Below, in pieces: positions 1 through 8,950 of a stretch of DNA of 64,000 bases. The stretch's first letter is position 1. Each line of letters begins with the position of its first letter. Source of the DNA: Tahibacter harae (GTDB taxonomy: Bacteria; Pseudomonadota; Gammaproteobacteria; Xanthomonadales; Rhodanobacteraceae). The position numbers and the translations under genes were made by a program. The stretch is from contig NZ_JANFQO010000004.1 in NCBI RefSeq assembly GCF_024437735.1, positions 124,001-188,000 of the forward strand, in the 5' to 3' direction. The notes below the pieces were generated by a model. That model searched no databases. It was not told the DNA's origin and saw only the letters and a program-made list of their open reading frames with translations.

Positions 1-206
1 AATACCCGGACTGGCGCGGCCAGCACTGGGCCGACCCCGACATCGAAGCCGCCGCGCGCCAGCTGCGCCGCCTGGCCGACGACCCGGCACATGCCCGGCG
101 CCTGGGCCAGGCCGCGCGGCTGAGCCTGGAACAGCGCTTCGGCGCTGCCGCCAGCGCTGCCGCGATAGCCGCGCGCTTGGCCGAAATCCGCCGCGGGCTG
201 CGATAA
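1..206 (+). CDS. Glycosyltransferase, C-terminal fragment (cut by window edge)
   Basis: Only the last 67 codons are present, in the frame that starts at base 3 and stops at 204-206. The visible part has a W-x-D-P-D-I segment followed by alternating Leu/Arg/Ala helices ([33 protein letters not shown]). This is the usual end of a GT-B fold, family 4/group 1 glycosyltransferase, where the C-terminal helix packs back on the N-terminal domain. The nucleotide-sugar binding motif lies outside the window, so donor and acceptor are unknown. It ends 28 bp before glmU on the same strand. Confidence 0.6.
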   Translation, partial: YPDWRGQHWADPDIEAAARQLRRLADDPAHARRLGQAARLSLEQRFGAAASAAAIAARLAEIRRGLR

Positions 207-234
207 TCCGGCCAGCTCCGCAACCAGGCCGCCC

Positions 235-1602
235 ATGTCCGCTCCCCTGCACGTCATCGTCCTCGCCGCCGGCGAGGGCAAGCGCATGAAATCCGCCCGC
301 TCCAAGGTGCTGCTGCCGCTGGCCGGACGGCCCATGCTGGCGCATGTGATCGACACCGCACGCGCGCTGGCACCGGCGGCGATACACCTGGTCTACGGCC
401 ACCGCGGCGAGCAGCTGCGCGAGGCTTTCGCCGGGTCCGCCGACCTGAGCTGGGTGCTGCAGGCCGAGCAGCACGGCACCGGCCACGCGGTCAGCTTGGC
501 CCTGCCGCAGATTCCCGACGCGGCGCGCGTGCTGGTGCTCTACGGCGACGTGCCGCTGATCCTTCCCGCCACCCTGCGCCCGCTGGCCGATGCCGACGCC
601 AGCCTCGCCGTGCTCGCCGCCGATCTGATCGAGCCCGCCGGCTACGGCCGCATCGTGCGCGACGGCCTGGGCCAGGTGCGCGCCATCGTCGAGGAGAAGG
701 ATGCCAGCCACGAGCAGCGCGCCATCACCCTGGTCAACACCGGCATCGTCGCCGCCGACGCCGCGCGCCTGCGCGGCTGGCTGGGCCGCATCGGCAATGA
801 CAACGCCCAGGGCGAGTACTACCTCACCGACGTCTTCGCCCTGGCCGCGGCCGACGGCGAGCCCGCTGCCTGCGCCCTGTGCAGCGATGCGCACGAAGCC
901 TTCGGCGCCAACGATGCCTGGCAGCTGGCCGCGCTGGAGCGCCGCTACCAGCAGCGCCAGGCGCGCGCGCTGTGCAGCGCCGGCGTGCGCCTGGCCGATC
1001 CGCAGCGCTTCGACCTGCGCGGCGGCGTGACCGTAGGCCAGGATGTGGAGATCGATGTCGACGTGATCCTCGAAGGCAATGTGCAGCTCGGCGATGCAGT
1101 CACGATAGGCCCGTTCAGCCGCATCAAGGATTCCACGCTGGCACCGGGCACGCGCGTGCTCGCCCACTGCGATCTCGACGGCGTGGTCACCCACGGCGCC
1201 TGCGTCATAGGCCCGTATGCGCGTCTGCGCCCCGGCACCGAACTCGCCGCCGGCGTGCACATCGGCAACTTCGTCGAGACCAAGAAGACCGTGCTCGGCG
1301 CCGGCAGCAAGGCCAATCACCTGAGCTACCTCGGCGACGCGGTAGTCGGTTCCGGCGTCAACATCGGCGCGGGCACCATCACCTGCAACTACGACGGCGT
1401 GAACAAATCCACCACGCACATCGGCGACGGCGCCTTCATCGGTTCCAACAGCGCCCTGGTCGCGCCGGTGAGCATAGGCGCCGGCGCCACCATAGGCGCC
1501 GGTTCGGTCATTACCCGCGACGCGCCGGAAAAGGAGCTGACCGTGGCCCGCGCGCGCCAGCTCAGCCTGCCCGGCTGGAAGCGGCCGCAGAAAAAATCCT
1601 GA
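235..1602 (+). CDS. glmU: Bifunctional UDP-GlcNAc pyrophosphorylase / glucosamine-1-phosphate N-acetyltransferase GlmU
   Basis: Cytoplasmic enzyme that acetylates glucosamine-1-phosphate and then couples it to UTP, giving UDP-GlcNAc for peptidoglycan and lipopolysaccharide. The 455 residues match the family length (about 456). The nucleotidyltransferase signature LAAGEGKRM is at residues 10-18. It is followed by the uridyltransferase domain to about residue 230 and a left-handed beta-helix of hexapeptide repeats ([45 protein letters not shown]). The start ATG at 235 gives the canonical N-terminus. The next gene follows 14 bp downstream. Confidence 0.97.
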   Translation: MSAPLHVIVLAAGEGKRMKSARSKVLLPLAGRPMLAHVIDTARALAPAAIHLVYGHRGEQLREAFAGSADLSWVLQAEQHGTGHAVSLALPQIPDAARVLVLYGDVPLILPATLRPLADADASLAVLAADLIEPAGYGRIVRDGLGQVRAIVEEKDASHEQRAITLVNTGIVAADAARLRGWLGRIGNDNAQGEYYLTDVFALAAADGEPAACALCSDAHEAFGANDAWQLAALERRYQQRQARALCSAGVRLADPQRFDLRGGVTVGQDVEIDVDVILEGNVQLGDAVTIGPFSRIKDSTLAPGTRVLAHCDLDGVVTHGACVIGPYARLRPGTELAAGVHIGNFVETKKTVLGAGSKANHLSYLGDAVVGSGVNIGAGTITCNYDGVNKSTTHIGDGAFIGSNSALVAPVSIGAGATIGAGSVITRDAPEKELTVARARQLSLPGWKRPQKKS

Positions 1603-1616
1603 AGCAGGAGCCAGCC

Positions 1617-1997
1617 ATGGGCGACAGCGCGGTGCCGGATTTCTTCCAGCGTTTTCCCATGCAGCTCGTCCACAGCAGCACGCTGGACAGCGTGCTCGCC
1701 GAGAGCGGCGCCGCGCTGGATCTGCTGTTCCTGTGGGGCCGCGACTGCCCCAACTGCGATATCGCCAAGCGCGCCATGCTGGCCCAGCCCGCGCAGATGA
1801 ACTGGCCGCAGGTGCGCTGGCTGCACTGCAACGTATACGAGGACGAAGCCATGGCCACGCGCTTCGGCCTGCACGGCATTCCCACCTTCTTCGTGTTCCG
1901 CAACGGCCGGCGCCTGGGCCGCATCACCAGCTGGCCCGGCATCGATGCCTTCCGCACCGCCGTGGCGAACGCGCTGCAGTCCGCAGGGCCAGGCTGA
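1617..1997 (+). CDS. Thioredoxin-like protein with CPNC active site
   Basis: A 126-residue thioredoxin-fold protein. The redox motif CPNC is at residues 44-47 after the LFLWGRD strand, and the cis-proline loop HGIPTFF is at 86-92. The family carries out dithiol-disulfide exchange. No signal peptide is visible, so a cytoplasmic location is likely. The ATG at 1617 is preceded by a good ribosome-binding site (GCAGGAG at 1604-1610), and the gene starts 14 bp after glmU, so the two are probably cotranscribed. The partner protein cannot be told from sequence. CPNC differs from the CGPC of classical thioredoxins, so redox potential and substrate may differ. Confidence 0.8.
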   Translation: MGDSAVPDFFQRFPMQLVHSSTLDSVLAESGAALDLLFLWGRDCPNCDIAKRAMLAQPAQMNWPQVRWLHCNVYEDEAMATRFGLHGIPTFFVFRNGRRLGRITSWPGIDAFRTAVANALQSAGPG

Positions 1998-2152
1998 GCT
2001 TTTTGCATCACCGCGCGATCATCGCGATGTAACCGCGGTGTCGCGCGCCGTCCGCATGCTCGGACGCATGGCGCTCTCACTGCTCAGGCACCGCGCAGAC
2101 CCGCGCGCGGCGGCGCCATGGATCGTCGTCCACTTTCAGGGGTAGTCACGTC

Positions 2153-5143
2153 ATGATTTTTGCAACGCACCCGCTGCGGCGGGCTTACGGCGCCTGCGCC
2201 CTTCTTCTGCTGGCCGCGGCGCCGGCTTCGGCGCAGGTGGCGCTGAACGCGCTGGATACTGCGTATACGCAGAACTTCAATGCGCTGCCGGCCAGCGGCA
2301 GCAGCGCCTGGTCGAACAACACCACGCTGGCCGGCTGGTATCACGCGCGCACCGGCAGCGGCGGCAGCATCGTCGCCGATACCGGCGCAGGCAACGCCGG
2401 CAACCTGTACAGCTACGGCGCCGCCGGTGCGAACGAACGCGCATTGGGGTCGGTGGGCTCGGGTAATGCGGCGGTCGGCGATATTTACTACGGCCTGCGC
2501 CTGCGCAACGCCACCGGCAGCACCATCACCTCGCTGGACGTGGCCTATACCGTGGAGCAGTGGCGCAACAGCGGCGCAGCCGCGCAGACTGCCACGTTCT
2601 CCTATCTGATCGCGCCGGCGGTCACCGGCTCGCTGACGGAATTCCAGAGCAGCGGCACCGCGGTGACCAGCCTGGACATGACCAGTCCGGTCAGTGGCGG
2701 CGCGGCCGCCGCGCTGAACGGCAACCTCGCGGCCAACCGCGTCGCGCGCAACTTCACCCTCAGCGGCATCAGCCTGCCCGACGGCAGCGAGATCATGCTG
2801 CGCTGGGCCGATCCGGACCACGGCGGCGCCGACCACGGCCTGGCCATGGACGATCTCTCGGTCACGCCCCACGGCAGCGGTCCGCAGCCGCTGTCCCTGA
2901 GCATCGCCGACGCCGGCCGCGCCGAAGGCAACAGCGGCACGTCGGTCCTGAGCTTCACCGTCAACCTGAACCAGCCGGCTCCGGCCGGCGGCGTCACGTT
3001 CGACATCGCCACCAGCAACGGCGCCGCCACAGCCGGCAGCGACTACGTCGCCAGCGCACTGACGGCGCAAACCATCGCCGCGGGCAGCAGCAGCTACACC
3101 TTCGATGTCGTCATCAATGGCGACACCGATGCCGAACCCGACGAGACCTTCCTGGTCAGCGTCGGCAATGTCGTCAATGCCCTCGTCGCCGACGGCCAGG
3201 CCACAGGTACGATCATCAACGACGACGCCCTGCCGCTGGCGAAAATCCACGACGTCCAGGGCAACGGCGCCGCCACGACCATCGGCAGCAACGTGGAAGT
3301 CTCGGTCGAAGGCATAGTCACCGCGAGCTATCAGGGCGCGGGCAAGCTGTCGGGCTTCTTCCTGCAGGAAGAGGACGCCGATGCCGACGCCGACCCGAAC
3401 ACCTCCGAAGGCATCTTCATCTACTGCGGCGCCTGCCCGACGCCAGTCGGCGAAGGCCAGCGGGTGCGCGCCACCGGCCTGGTCAGCGAATTCTTCGGCC
3501 TGACCGAGATCAGCGCCAGCACGGCCGCCGCCGTCGTCGTCACCGACGCAGGCAACAACCTCGGCGCGATCACGCCGGCCACTGTCGCCCTGCCCGTGGC
3601 CGGCGATCTGAATGCCTACTACGAAGCGCGCGAAAGCATGCTGGTGCGCTTCAGCGACAGCCTGTTCGTGGCGGAATATTTCGAACTCGCCCGCTACGGC
3701 CAGATCGAGCTGTACCAGGGCGCTCGTCCGCGCCAGTTCACCGAGGACAACGCGCCCAGTGCCAGCGGCAACGCCGCGCATCTGCAGGCGCTGGCGCGCC
3801 GCCGCGTCCTCCTCGATGACGAGAACAATGTCGAGAACTGGCCACTGACCTTGCCTGAAGGCGCGCAGTATTTCTTCCATCCCCAGGCCAACGGCGGCTT
3901 CTCCGCCGGCGTGCACGGCACGGATTTCTTCCGCGGCGGCGACCGCGTGGACAATCTCACCGGCGTGCTGCATTGGTCCTTCAACGGCACCAGCGGCAGC
4001 GATGCCTGGCGCATCCGTCCCACGCGCAGCACGCCGGTGGCGTTCACGCCGGTCAATGTGCGGCCGGCGCAGGCACCGGTGGTCGGCGGCGCGATCAAGG
4101 CGGCCGGCGTCAACGTGCTGAACTACTTCACCACGCTGGATACCACGTCTAGCTCCAACTCCGGCCCCTGCGGCCCCAGCGGCGGCCAGGACTGCCGCGG
4201 CGCCGACAGCGCGGCCGAGCTGGACCGCCAGCGCGAACGCACTGCCATCGTGCTGTGCGGCCTCGACGCCGACGTGTTCGGCCTGGTGGAAATCGAGAAC
4301 GGCGCAACTGCCGCCGCCATCAACGACCTGCTCGGCGCGGTGAACGCGCGCTGCGGCGGCGCGCAGCCGTATGTCGCGGTGAACACCGGCGGCGCGCTCG
4401 GCACGGATGCGATCCGCGTGCTGCTGATCTACCGCAGCGGCGTACTCGCACCGGTGGGTTCCGCACTGACCGATATGAACAGCATCCACAACCGTCCGCC
4501 GACGGCGCAGACCTTCGACGTGGTCGATGCGGCCAATCCGGCGCGGGGCCAGCGCTTCACCGTGATCGCCAGCCATTTCAAGTCCAAGGGCTGCGGCTCG
4601 GCCAGCGGCGGCGACAGCGACAGCGGCGACGGCCAGGCCTGCTACGCCGCGCGCCGCACCCAGCAGGCCGCGCGCCTGCTGAGCTGGATCGACGCAACGG
4701 TGATCCCGGCCGCCAACGATCCCGACGTGCTGTTGCTGGGCGACTACAACGCCTATGCGAAAGAAACGCCGATCACCACCCTGACCGGCGCAGGCTATGT
4801 CGACCTGCTCGCCGCATTGGGCGGTGCGCAGGCGTATTCCTACCTGTTCGACGGCCAGCTCGGCCATCTCGACTATGCACTTGCCAGCGCCAGCCTGGCC
4901 GGCCAGATCGTCGGCATCGCGCCCTGGCATATCAATGCCGACGAGCTGCCGCAGTTCGACTACAACGACGACGTCAAGGACACCGGCGAACCGGCCTACC
5001 AGGAAGAACCCAACGGTTCCGCGCTGAAGCCGCCGCGCAGTCTGGTACTGGATGCCGCGCCCTATCGCGCTTCCGACCACGATCCGGTGCTGGTCGGCCT
5101 GTTCGGCGGCGACATCCTGTTCCAGGACGGCTTCGAGGAATGA
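2153..5143 (+). CDS. Secreted ExeM/NucH-family extracellular nuclease with Calx-beta domain
   Basis: 996 residues with a signal peptide (residues 1-28, ending PASAQ). Next come a beta-rich N-terminal region, a Calx-beta type repeat at about 248-355 (DADPDE-like acidic turn DTDAEPDETFLV), an OB-fold-like segment at about 364-470 and an endonuclease/exonuclease/phosphatase domain at about 650-985. Catalytic motifs of that fold are seen: GLVEIENG, ASHFKSKG, GDYNAY at 863-868 and SDHDP at 974-978. The family degrades extracellular DNA or RNA. The protein ends ILFQDGFEE, the tail motif shared with other exported proteins in this window. An AGGGG lies about 10 bp before the ATG. A long open frame on the opposite strand is a GC artefact. 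Confidence 0.9.
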   Translation: MIFATHPLRRAYGACALLLLAAAPASAQVALNALDTAYTQNFNALPASGSSAWSNNTTLAGWYHARTGSGGSIVADTGAGNAGNLYSYGAAGANERALGSVGSGNAAVGDIYYGLRLRNATGSTITSLDVAYTVEQWRNSGAAAQTATFSYLIAPAVTGSLTEFQSSGTAVTSLDMTSPVSGGAAAALNGNLAANRVARNFTLSGISLPDGSEIMLRWADPDHGGADHGLAMDDLSVTPHGSGPQPLSLSIADAGRAEGNSGTSVLSFTVNLNQPAPAGGVTFDIATSNGAATAGSDYVASALTAQTIAAGSSSYTFDVVINGDTDAEPDETFLVSVGNVVNALVADGQATGTIINDDALPLAKIHDVQGNGAATTIGSNVEVSVEGIVTASYQGAGKLSGFFLQEEDADADADPNTSEGIFIYCGACPTPVGEGQRVRATGLVSEFFGLTEISASTAAAVVVTDAGNNLGAITPATVALPVAGDLNAYYEARESMLVRFSDSLFVAEYFELARYGQIELYQGARPRQFTEDNAPSASGNAAHLQALARRRVLLDDENNVENWPLTLPEGAQYFFHPQANGGFSAGVHGTDFFRGGDRVDNLTGVLHWSFNGTSGSDAWRIRPTRSTPVAFTPVNVRPAQAPVVGGAIKAAGVNVLNYFTTLDTTSSSNSGPCGPSGGQDCRGADSAAELDRQRERTAIVLCGLDADVFGLVEIENGATAAAINDLLGAVNARCGGAQPYVAVNTGGALGTDAIRVLLIYRSGVLAPVGSALTDMNSIHNRPPTAQTFDVVDAANPARGQRFTVIASHFKSKGCGSASGGDSDSGDGQACYAARRTQQAARLLSWIDATVIPAANDPDVLLLGDYNAYAKETPITTLTGAGYVDLLAALGGAQAYSYLFDGQLGHLDYALASASLAGQIVGIAPWHINADELPQFDYNDDVKDTGEPAYQEEPNGSALKPPRSLVLDAAPYRASDHDPVLVGLFGGDILFQDGFEE

Positions 5144-5171
5144 GGCCGCCTTGCACGCCACATTACGTCTC

Positions 5172-5190
5172 TTTAACCGCGCGCGTTAAA
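5172..5190. promoter_or_regulatory. Inverted repeat upstream of ECF sigma gene
   Basis: TTTAAC and GTTAAA form 6-bp arms around CGCGCGC, in an AT-containing patch between the nuclease gene and the sigma factor. It could be an operator or a weak terminator of the nuclease gene. There is no T-tract. Confidence 0.3.
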
Positions 5191-5298
5191 TCGCCCGAAA
5201 CTGCGACCTGGTCGATGTTGCCGCTGCGCGCCAGGTCCGCGCGGCCTGCGATGCAGACAGCGCCACGGCGCCGGCGGCGGCGCTACCATGGCCGCGTC

Positions 5299-5862
5299 AT
5301 GCTAGCGACCACCGACATCACCGCGCTGCTCGCGCAGGCCCGCTCCGGCGACGAGCGCGCTGTCGATCATCTGCTGCCGCAGGTCTACGAACGCCTGCGC
5401 CAGCTGGCCCATCGCTACCTCGCCGGCAATGCCAGCCATACGCTGAGCACTACGGCGCTGGTGCACGAGGCGTATCTGAGCCTGGTCAACCAGCGCGACG
5501 CCGTATGGCAGGACCGCGCGCATTTCCTCGGCTACGCCGCCACCGCCATGCGCCATATCCTGGTCGATCACGCCCGGCGCAAGGGCGCGCAGAAACGCGG
5601 CGGCGGCCAGTTCGCGCTGGACTGGCAGGCCGCAGAAATCCCCATCGAATGCATCGCCGGCGAGATGGTCGCGCTGGACGCCGCACTCGCGCGCCTGGCC
5701 TTGCTCGACCAGCGTCTGGGCAAGGTGGTGGAGCTGCGCTTCTTCGCCGGGCTTTCGGTGGAGGAAGTCGCCGCCGTGCTCGGCATCACCTCGCGCAGCG
5801 TGGTGCGCGACTGGAACAAGGCGCGCCTGTTCCTGCACCACGCGCTGGAAACCCCGCCGTGA
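5299..5862 (+). CDS. ECF-type RNA polymerase sigma factor (Sigma70_ECF group)
   Basis: 187 residues. Region 2 covers roughly residues 5-95 (LVHEAYLSLV, FLGYAATAMRHILVDHARRK) and region 4 about 125-180 (VVELRFFAGLSVEEVAAVLGITSRSV). The HILVDHARRK stretch is characteristic of the sigma-70 ECF subgroup often paired with Ser/Thr kinases. ATG 5299 is the first start in a frame that gives the canonical N-terminus. The stop codon overlaps the GTG of the kinase gene by 4 bp, so the two should be translationally coupled. No anti-sigma factor is encoded next to it, so control by the kinase is the likely mode (inference). Confidence 0.92.
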   Translation: MLATTDITALLAQARSGDERAVDHLLPQVYERLRQLAHRYLAGNASHTLSTTALVHEAYLSLVNQRDAVWQDRAHFLGYAATAMRHILVDHARRKGAQKRGGGQFALDWQAAEIPIECIAGEMVALDAALARLALLDQRLGKVVELRFFAGLSVEEVAAVLGITSRSVVRDWNKARLFLHHALETPP

Positions 5863-8759
5863 ATGCGGCCGTCGCGGCGCGCTGGAAGGAACTGGCGCCG
5901 CTGCTGGACGACCTGCTGGAACTGGACGCCGCGGCGCGCGCGCCCTTCCTCGCCGGCGTCGCCGACAGCGAGCTGCGCGGCCTGCTCGAAGACCTGCTCG
6001 CGCGCGAATCGCGCCGCGGCTTCCTCGACGGCAACAGCGCCGACTACGCCGAAACCCTGATCGGCACGCCGCCGCCGGCGCAGCCGCAGCGCATAGGCGA
6101 GTACCGCATCCTCGACCTGATCGGCGAAGGCGGCAGCGGCAGCGTCTACCGCGCCGAGCGCGAAGTCGACGGCTATACGCAGCAGGTCGCGCTGAAGCTG
6201 CTGCGCACCGGCCTGCGCGATCCGGCCGAGCAGGCGCGCTTCCGGCGCGAGCGGCGCATCCTCGCGCGGCTGGAACACCCGGCCATCGCACGCCTGATCG
6301 ACGGCGGCTTCACCGCCGAAGGCGTGCCCTGGTTCGCGCTGGAATATGTCGAAGGCGAGCCCATCACGCGCTGGTGCGATGCGCGCCGGCTGGACGTGAA
6401 TGCGCGCCTGCGCCTGTTCTGCCAGGTGTGCGAAGCGGTGGAGGCCGCGCACCGCGCGCTGATCGTGCATCGCGACATCAAGCCGGCCAATATCCTGGTC
6501 GATACCCAGGGCCGGCCGCGCCTGCTGGATTTCGGCATCGCCAAGCTGCTCGACGATTCCGAGCGCGAGGACGACACCCGCACCGGCCTGCGCCGCCTCA
6601 CGCCGGCCTATGCCGCGCCGGAGCAGTTCAGCGGCGGCGTCATCACCACCGCCACCGATGTCTATGCGCTGGGCGTGCTGCTGCACGAACTGCTCGGCGG
6701 CCAACGCCCCGGCGTGGCCGGCGTGGCGGACACGCGCAATCTGTCGCAGAAAATAGGTACGCAATCCGCCGAGGCGGCCCAGGCGCGCGGGCTGACGCCG
6801 CGCCAGCTGGCCCAGCGCCTGCGCGGCGAGCTGGACCTGATCGTGGCTACGGCGCTGGCCGCCGATCCGGCGCGGCGCTATCCCAGCGTGGCCGCGCTGG
6901 CCGCCGACCTGCAGGCACATCTGCACGGCCGCCCGGTCAGCGCCCGCCCGGCCAGCGCCATCTACAAAACCAAGAAATTCCTTTTGCGCCATCGCGCCGG
7001 CGTGGCCGCCGCGGTGCTGGTGCTGCTCACCGGCGTCGCCGGGGTCGCCGCGACCTGGCGCGAATCCGCCCGCGCCAACGCCGCGGCCGCCGAGGCGCTG
7101 CAGCAGGCCCAGCGCACGGCCGCGGTGAAGGACTTCCTGCTCGCCTTGTTCGCCGGCGTCAGCCCGGACGAGAGCAAGGGCCGCGCCGTCGGCGCGCGCG
7201 AGCTGATCGAACGCGGCGAAGCACGCCTGGCGGAAACCCTGGCCACGCATCCCGAACTCAAATCCGAACTGTCCACCGCATTGGCCGGCGCCTATCGTCA
7301 GCTCGGCGCGCTGGAGCGCGCGTTCCAGCTGGCCGACCAGGCCGTGGCGGCCGGGGCCGGCGGCGACCTCGCCGCCGCGGCGCGCCTGGAACGCGCCCGC
7401 GTGCAGCAGGCCCAGGGCCTGTTCGACGGCGCCGAGTCCGATCTGCGCCGGGTCCTCGGCGACAGCGCCGCCGCGGACAGCCACACCGCTGCGCGCCTGC
7501 AACTGGTCGACCTGCTGGTGGAAAAAGGCCAGCCCGCCGCCGCGCGCCAGGCGCTGGACGAAGCCCTGGCCGGCGCCGCGGCCGGCGCCGCGGCCGGCAC
7601 CGCGCCGGCGGCGCGCCTGCGCATGCTGGCCGCGCTGGGGCCGGTGCAGTTCAGCGCCGGCGATGTGGCCGGCGCCGAAACCAGCCTGCGCGAGGCGCTG
7701 CAGCTGGCCCGCACCGCCCACGGCGAGAAGCACACCCAGACCGCGCGCATTGAACATGACCTCGCCGTAATCCTGCTGCAGCGCGGCGCCACGGAAGAAG
7801 CCGCCCAGCTGCTGGCCGGCGCCGAGGCCACGCGCCAGCAGCTGCTGGGCGAACATCATCCCGACCTGGCCCAAACCCGCTTCAATCTCGCCGTCGCGCG
7901 CCAGCGCCTGGGCGATGTCGCCGCGGCCACCGCGCTGTACCAGCGCGCGCTGGAGAACCAGCGCCGCAGCCTGGGCCCGGATCATCCCGACGTGGCCAAC
8001 AGCCTGAACTCGCTGGCCCTGCTGGCCTGGTCCCAGGGCGATGCTGACACCGCCATCGCGCGCCTGCAGGAGGCGCTGGACGTGGCCCAGCGCAGCCAGG
8101 GCGGTGCCCACCCCAGCGTCGCGACCATGCTGGGCACGCTGAGCGGCTTCGAGCGCTACGCCGGCCGCCTGGACGCGGCCCTGTCGCACGCCCGCCAGGG
8201 CCTGGCCCTGGCCCGTACCGGACTGGGCGAGACGCACTATCTCGTCGGTGTGGCCCTGGTCGGCCTGGCCTCCAGCCAGAACGAACTCGGCGACGGCGAA
8301 GCCGCGGCGGCCAGCTACCGCGAAGGCCTGCCCATACTCGATGCCGCGCTGGGAAATCGCCATCCGGACACCTTGCAGGCGCGCGCCGCCTACGCCGACC
8401 TGCTGCTCAGCCTGGGCGACCGCGCCGGCGCGCAGCGCGAAAGCGATCAGGTGCAGGCCGCGCTGGGCGAGCTGCCGGCCGGCCATCCGCGCCGCGCGCG
8501 GCTGGAACTCGTCGCCCTGCGTCTGCACGTGGCCGCGCACGAATGCGCCCAGGCCGAAGACGGCCTCGCCGCCGCCGCGGCAAGCCTGGCCAAGGGCGGC
8601 AGCGCCCTGCTGCCCGACCTGGCCAGCGCACAGCTGCTGCTGGCCCGCTGCCAGACCGAAACCGGCAACAGCGCCGCGGCGCAGACCCGTTCCGCGGCGC
8701 AGGCCACATTGGCGCGGCTGCCGTATCTGCCGCGGCGGCTGCGCGCCGAGCGCGGCTGA
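5859..8759 (+). CDS. Membrane-anchored Ser/Thr protein kinase with TPR sensor domain
   Basis: 966 residues starting at GTG, overlapping the sigma gene by 4 bp. A helical N-terminal segment (1-75) precedes a protein kinase domain at about 81-350. Visible kinase elements are the glycine loop GEGGSGSV (89-96), lysine K113, HRDIKPAN (204-211), DFG (224-226) and the APE motif (253-255), so the kinase looks active. One transmembrane helix lies at about 380-400 after RHR. The rest, about 430-940, is a long array of kinesin-light-chain type TPRs with recurring G-x-x-HPD turns. By analogy with the PknB/ECF family it should phosphorylate the neighbouring sigma factor or its regulator. The side of the membrane holding the TPRs is inferred to be periplasmic. 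Confidence 0.9.
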   Translation: MNAAVAARWKELAPLLDDLLELDAAARAPFLAGVADSELRGLLEDLLARESRRGFLDGNSADYAETLIGTPPPAQPQRIGEYRILDLIGEGGSGSVYRAEREVDGYTQQVALKLLRTGLRDPAEQARFRRERRILARLEHPAIARLIDGGFTAEGVPWFALEYVEGEPITRWCDARRLDVNARLRLFCQVCEAVEAAHRALIVHRDIKPANILVDTQGRPRLLDFGIAKLLDDSEREDDTRTGLRRLTPAYAAPEQFSGGVITTATDVYALGVLLHELLGGQRPGVAGVADTRNLSQKIGTQSAEAAQARGLTPRQLAQRLRGELDLIVATALAADPARRYPSVAALAADLQAHLHGRPVSARPASAIYKTKKFLLRHRAGVAAAVLVLLTGVAGVAATWRESARANAAAAEALQQAQRTAAVKDFLLALFAGVSPDESKGRAVGARELIERGEARLAETLATHPELKSELSTALAGAYRQLGALERAFQLADQAVAAGAGGDLAAAARLERARVQQAQGLFDGAESDLRRVLGDSAAADSHTAARLQLVDLLVEKGQPAAARQALDEALAGAAAGAAAGTAPAARLRMLAALGPVQFSAGDVAGAETSLREALQLARTAHGEKHTQTARIEHDLAVILLQRGATEEAAQLLAGAEATRQQLLGEHHPDLAQTRFNLAVARQRLGDVAAATALYQRALENQRRSLGPDHPDVANSLNSLALLAWSQGDADTAIARLQEALDVAQRSQGGAHPSVATMLGTLSGFERYAGRLDAALSHARQGLALARTGLGETHYLVGVALVGLASSQNELGDGEAAAASYREGLPILDAALGNRHPDTLQARAAYADLLLSLGDRAGAQRESDQVQAALGELPAGHPRRARLELVALRLHVAAHECAQAEDGLAAAAASLAKGGSALLPDLASAQLLLARCQTETGNSAAAQTRSAAQATLARLPYLPRRLRAERG
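7569..7604 (+). repeat. 12-bp tandem triplication inside the kinase gene
   Basis: Three tandem copies of the unit GCCGGCGCCGCG (last copy with one base change) encode three AGAA-type units in the linker before TPR repeats. The array stays in frame and could expand or contract by replication slippage. Confidence 0.8.
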
Positions 8760-8950
8760 AAAATACACGCCGCGGCCTGCCGGCTGGCGGAATACCCAGG
8801 CTGCGCGTGCGCCAGCATCCTCGCGCCTGCGATGCCTGGCGGCCGTCATGAAACCGCTGGCAGCGACCCGCACACGTTCCGCCGGCGTTGCTTGTCCTGC
8901 ACGCTCGCGCAAATGCGCTTACTGCTCCGTCAATGCCACGGAGTCCCCGC

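Noticed and set aside
2084..5161. Minus-strand frame of about 1025 codons opposite the nuclease gene
   Set aside because: No domain, no ribosome site, antisense to a gene with clear catalytic motifs.
5568..8912. Minus-strand frame of about 1114 codons opposite the sigma/kinase genes
   Set aside because: Gln/Ala/Gly-rich translation without motifs; the plus strand carries conserved kinase motifs.
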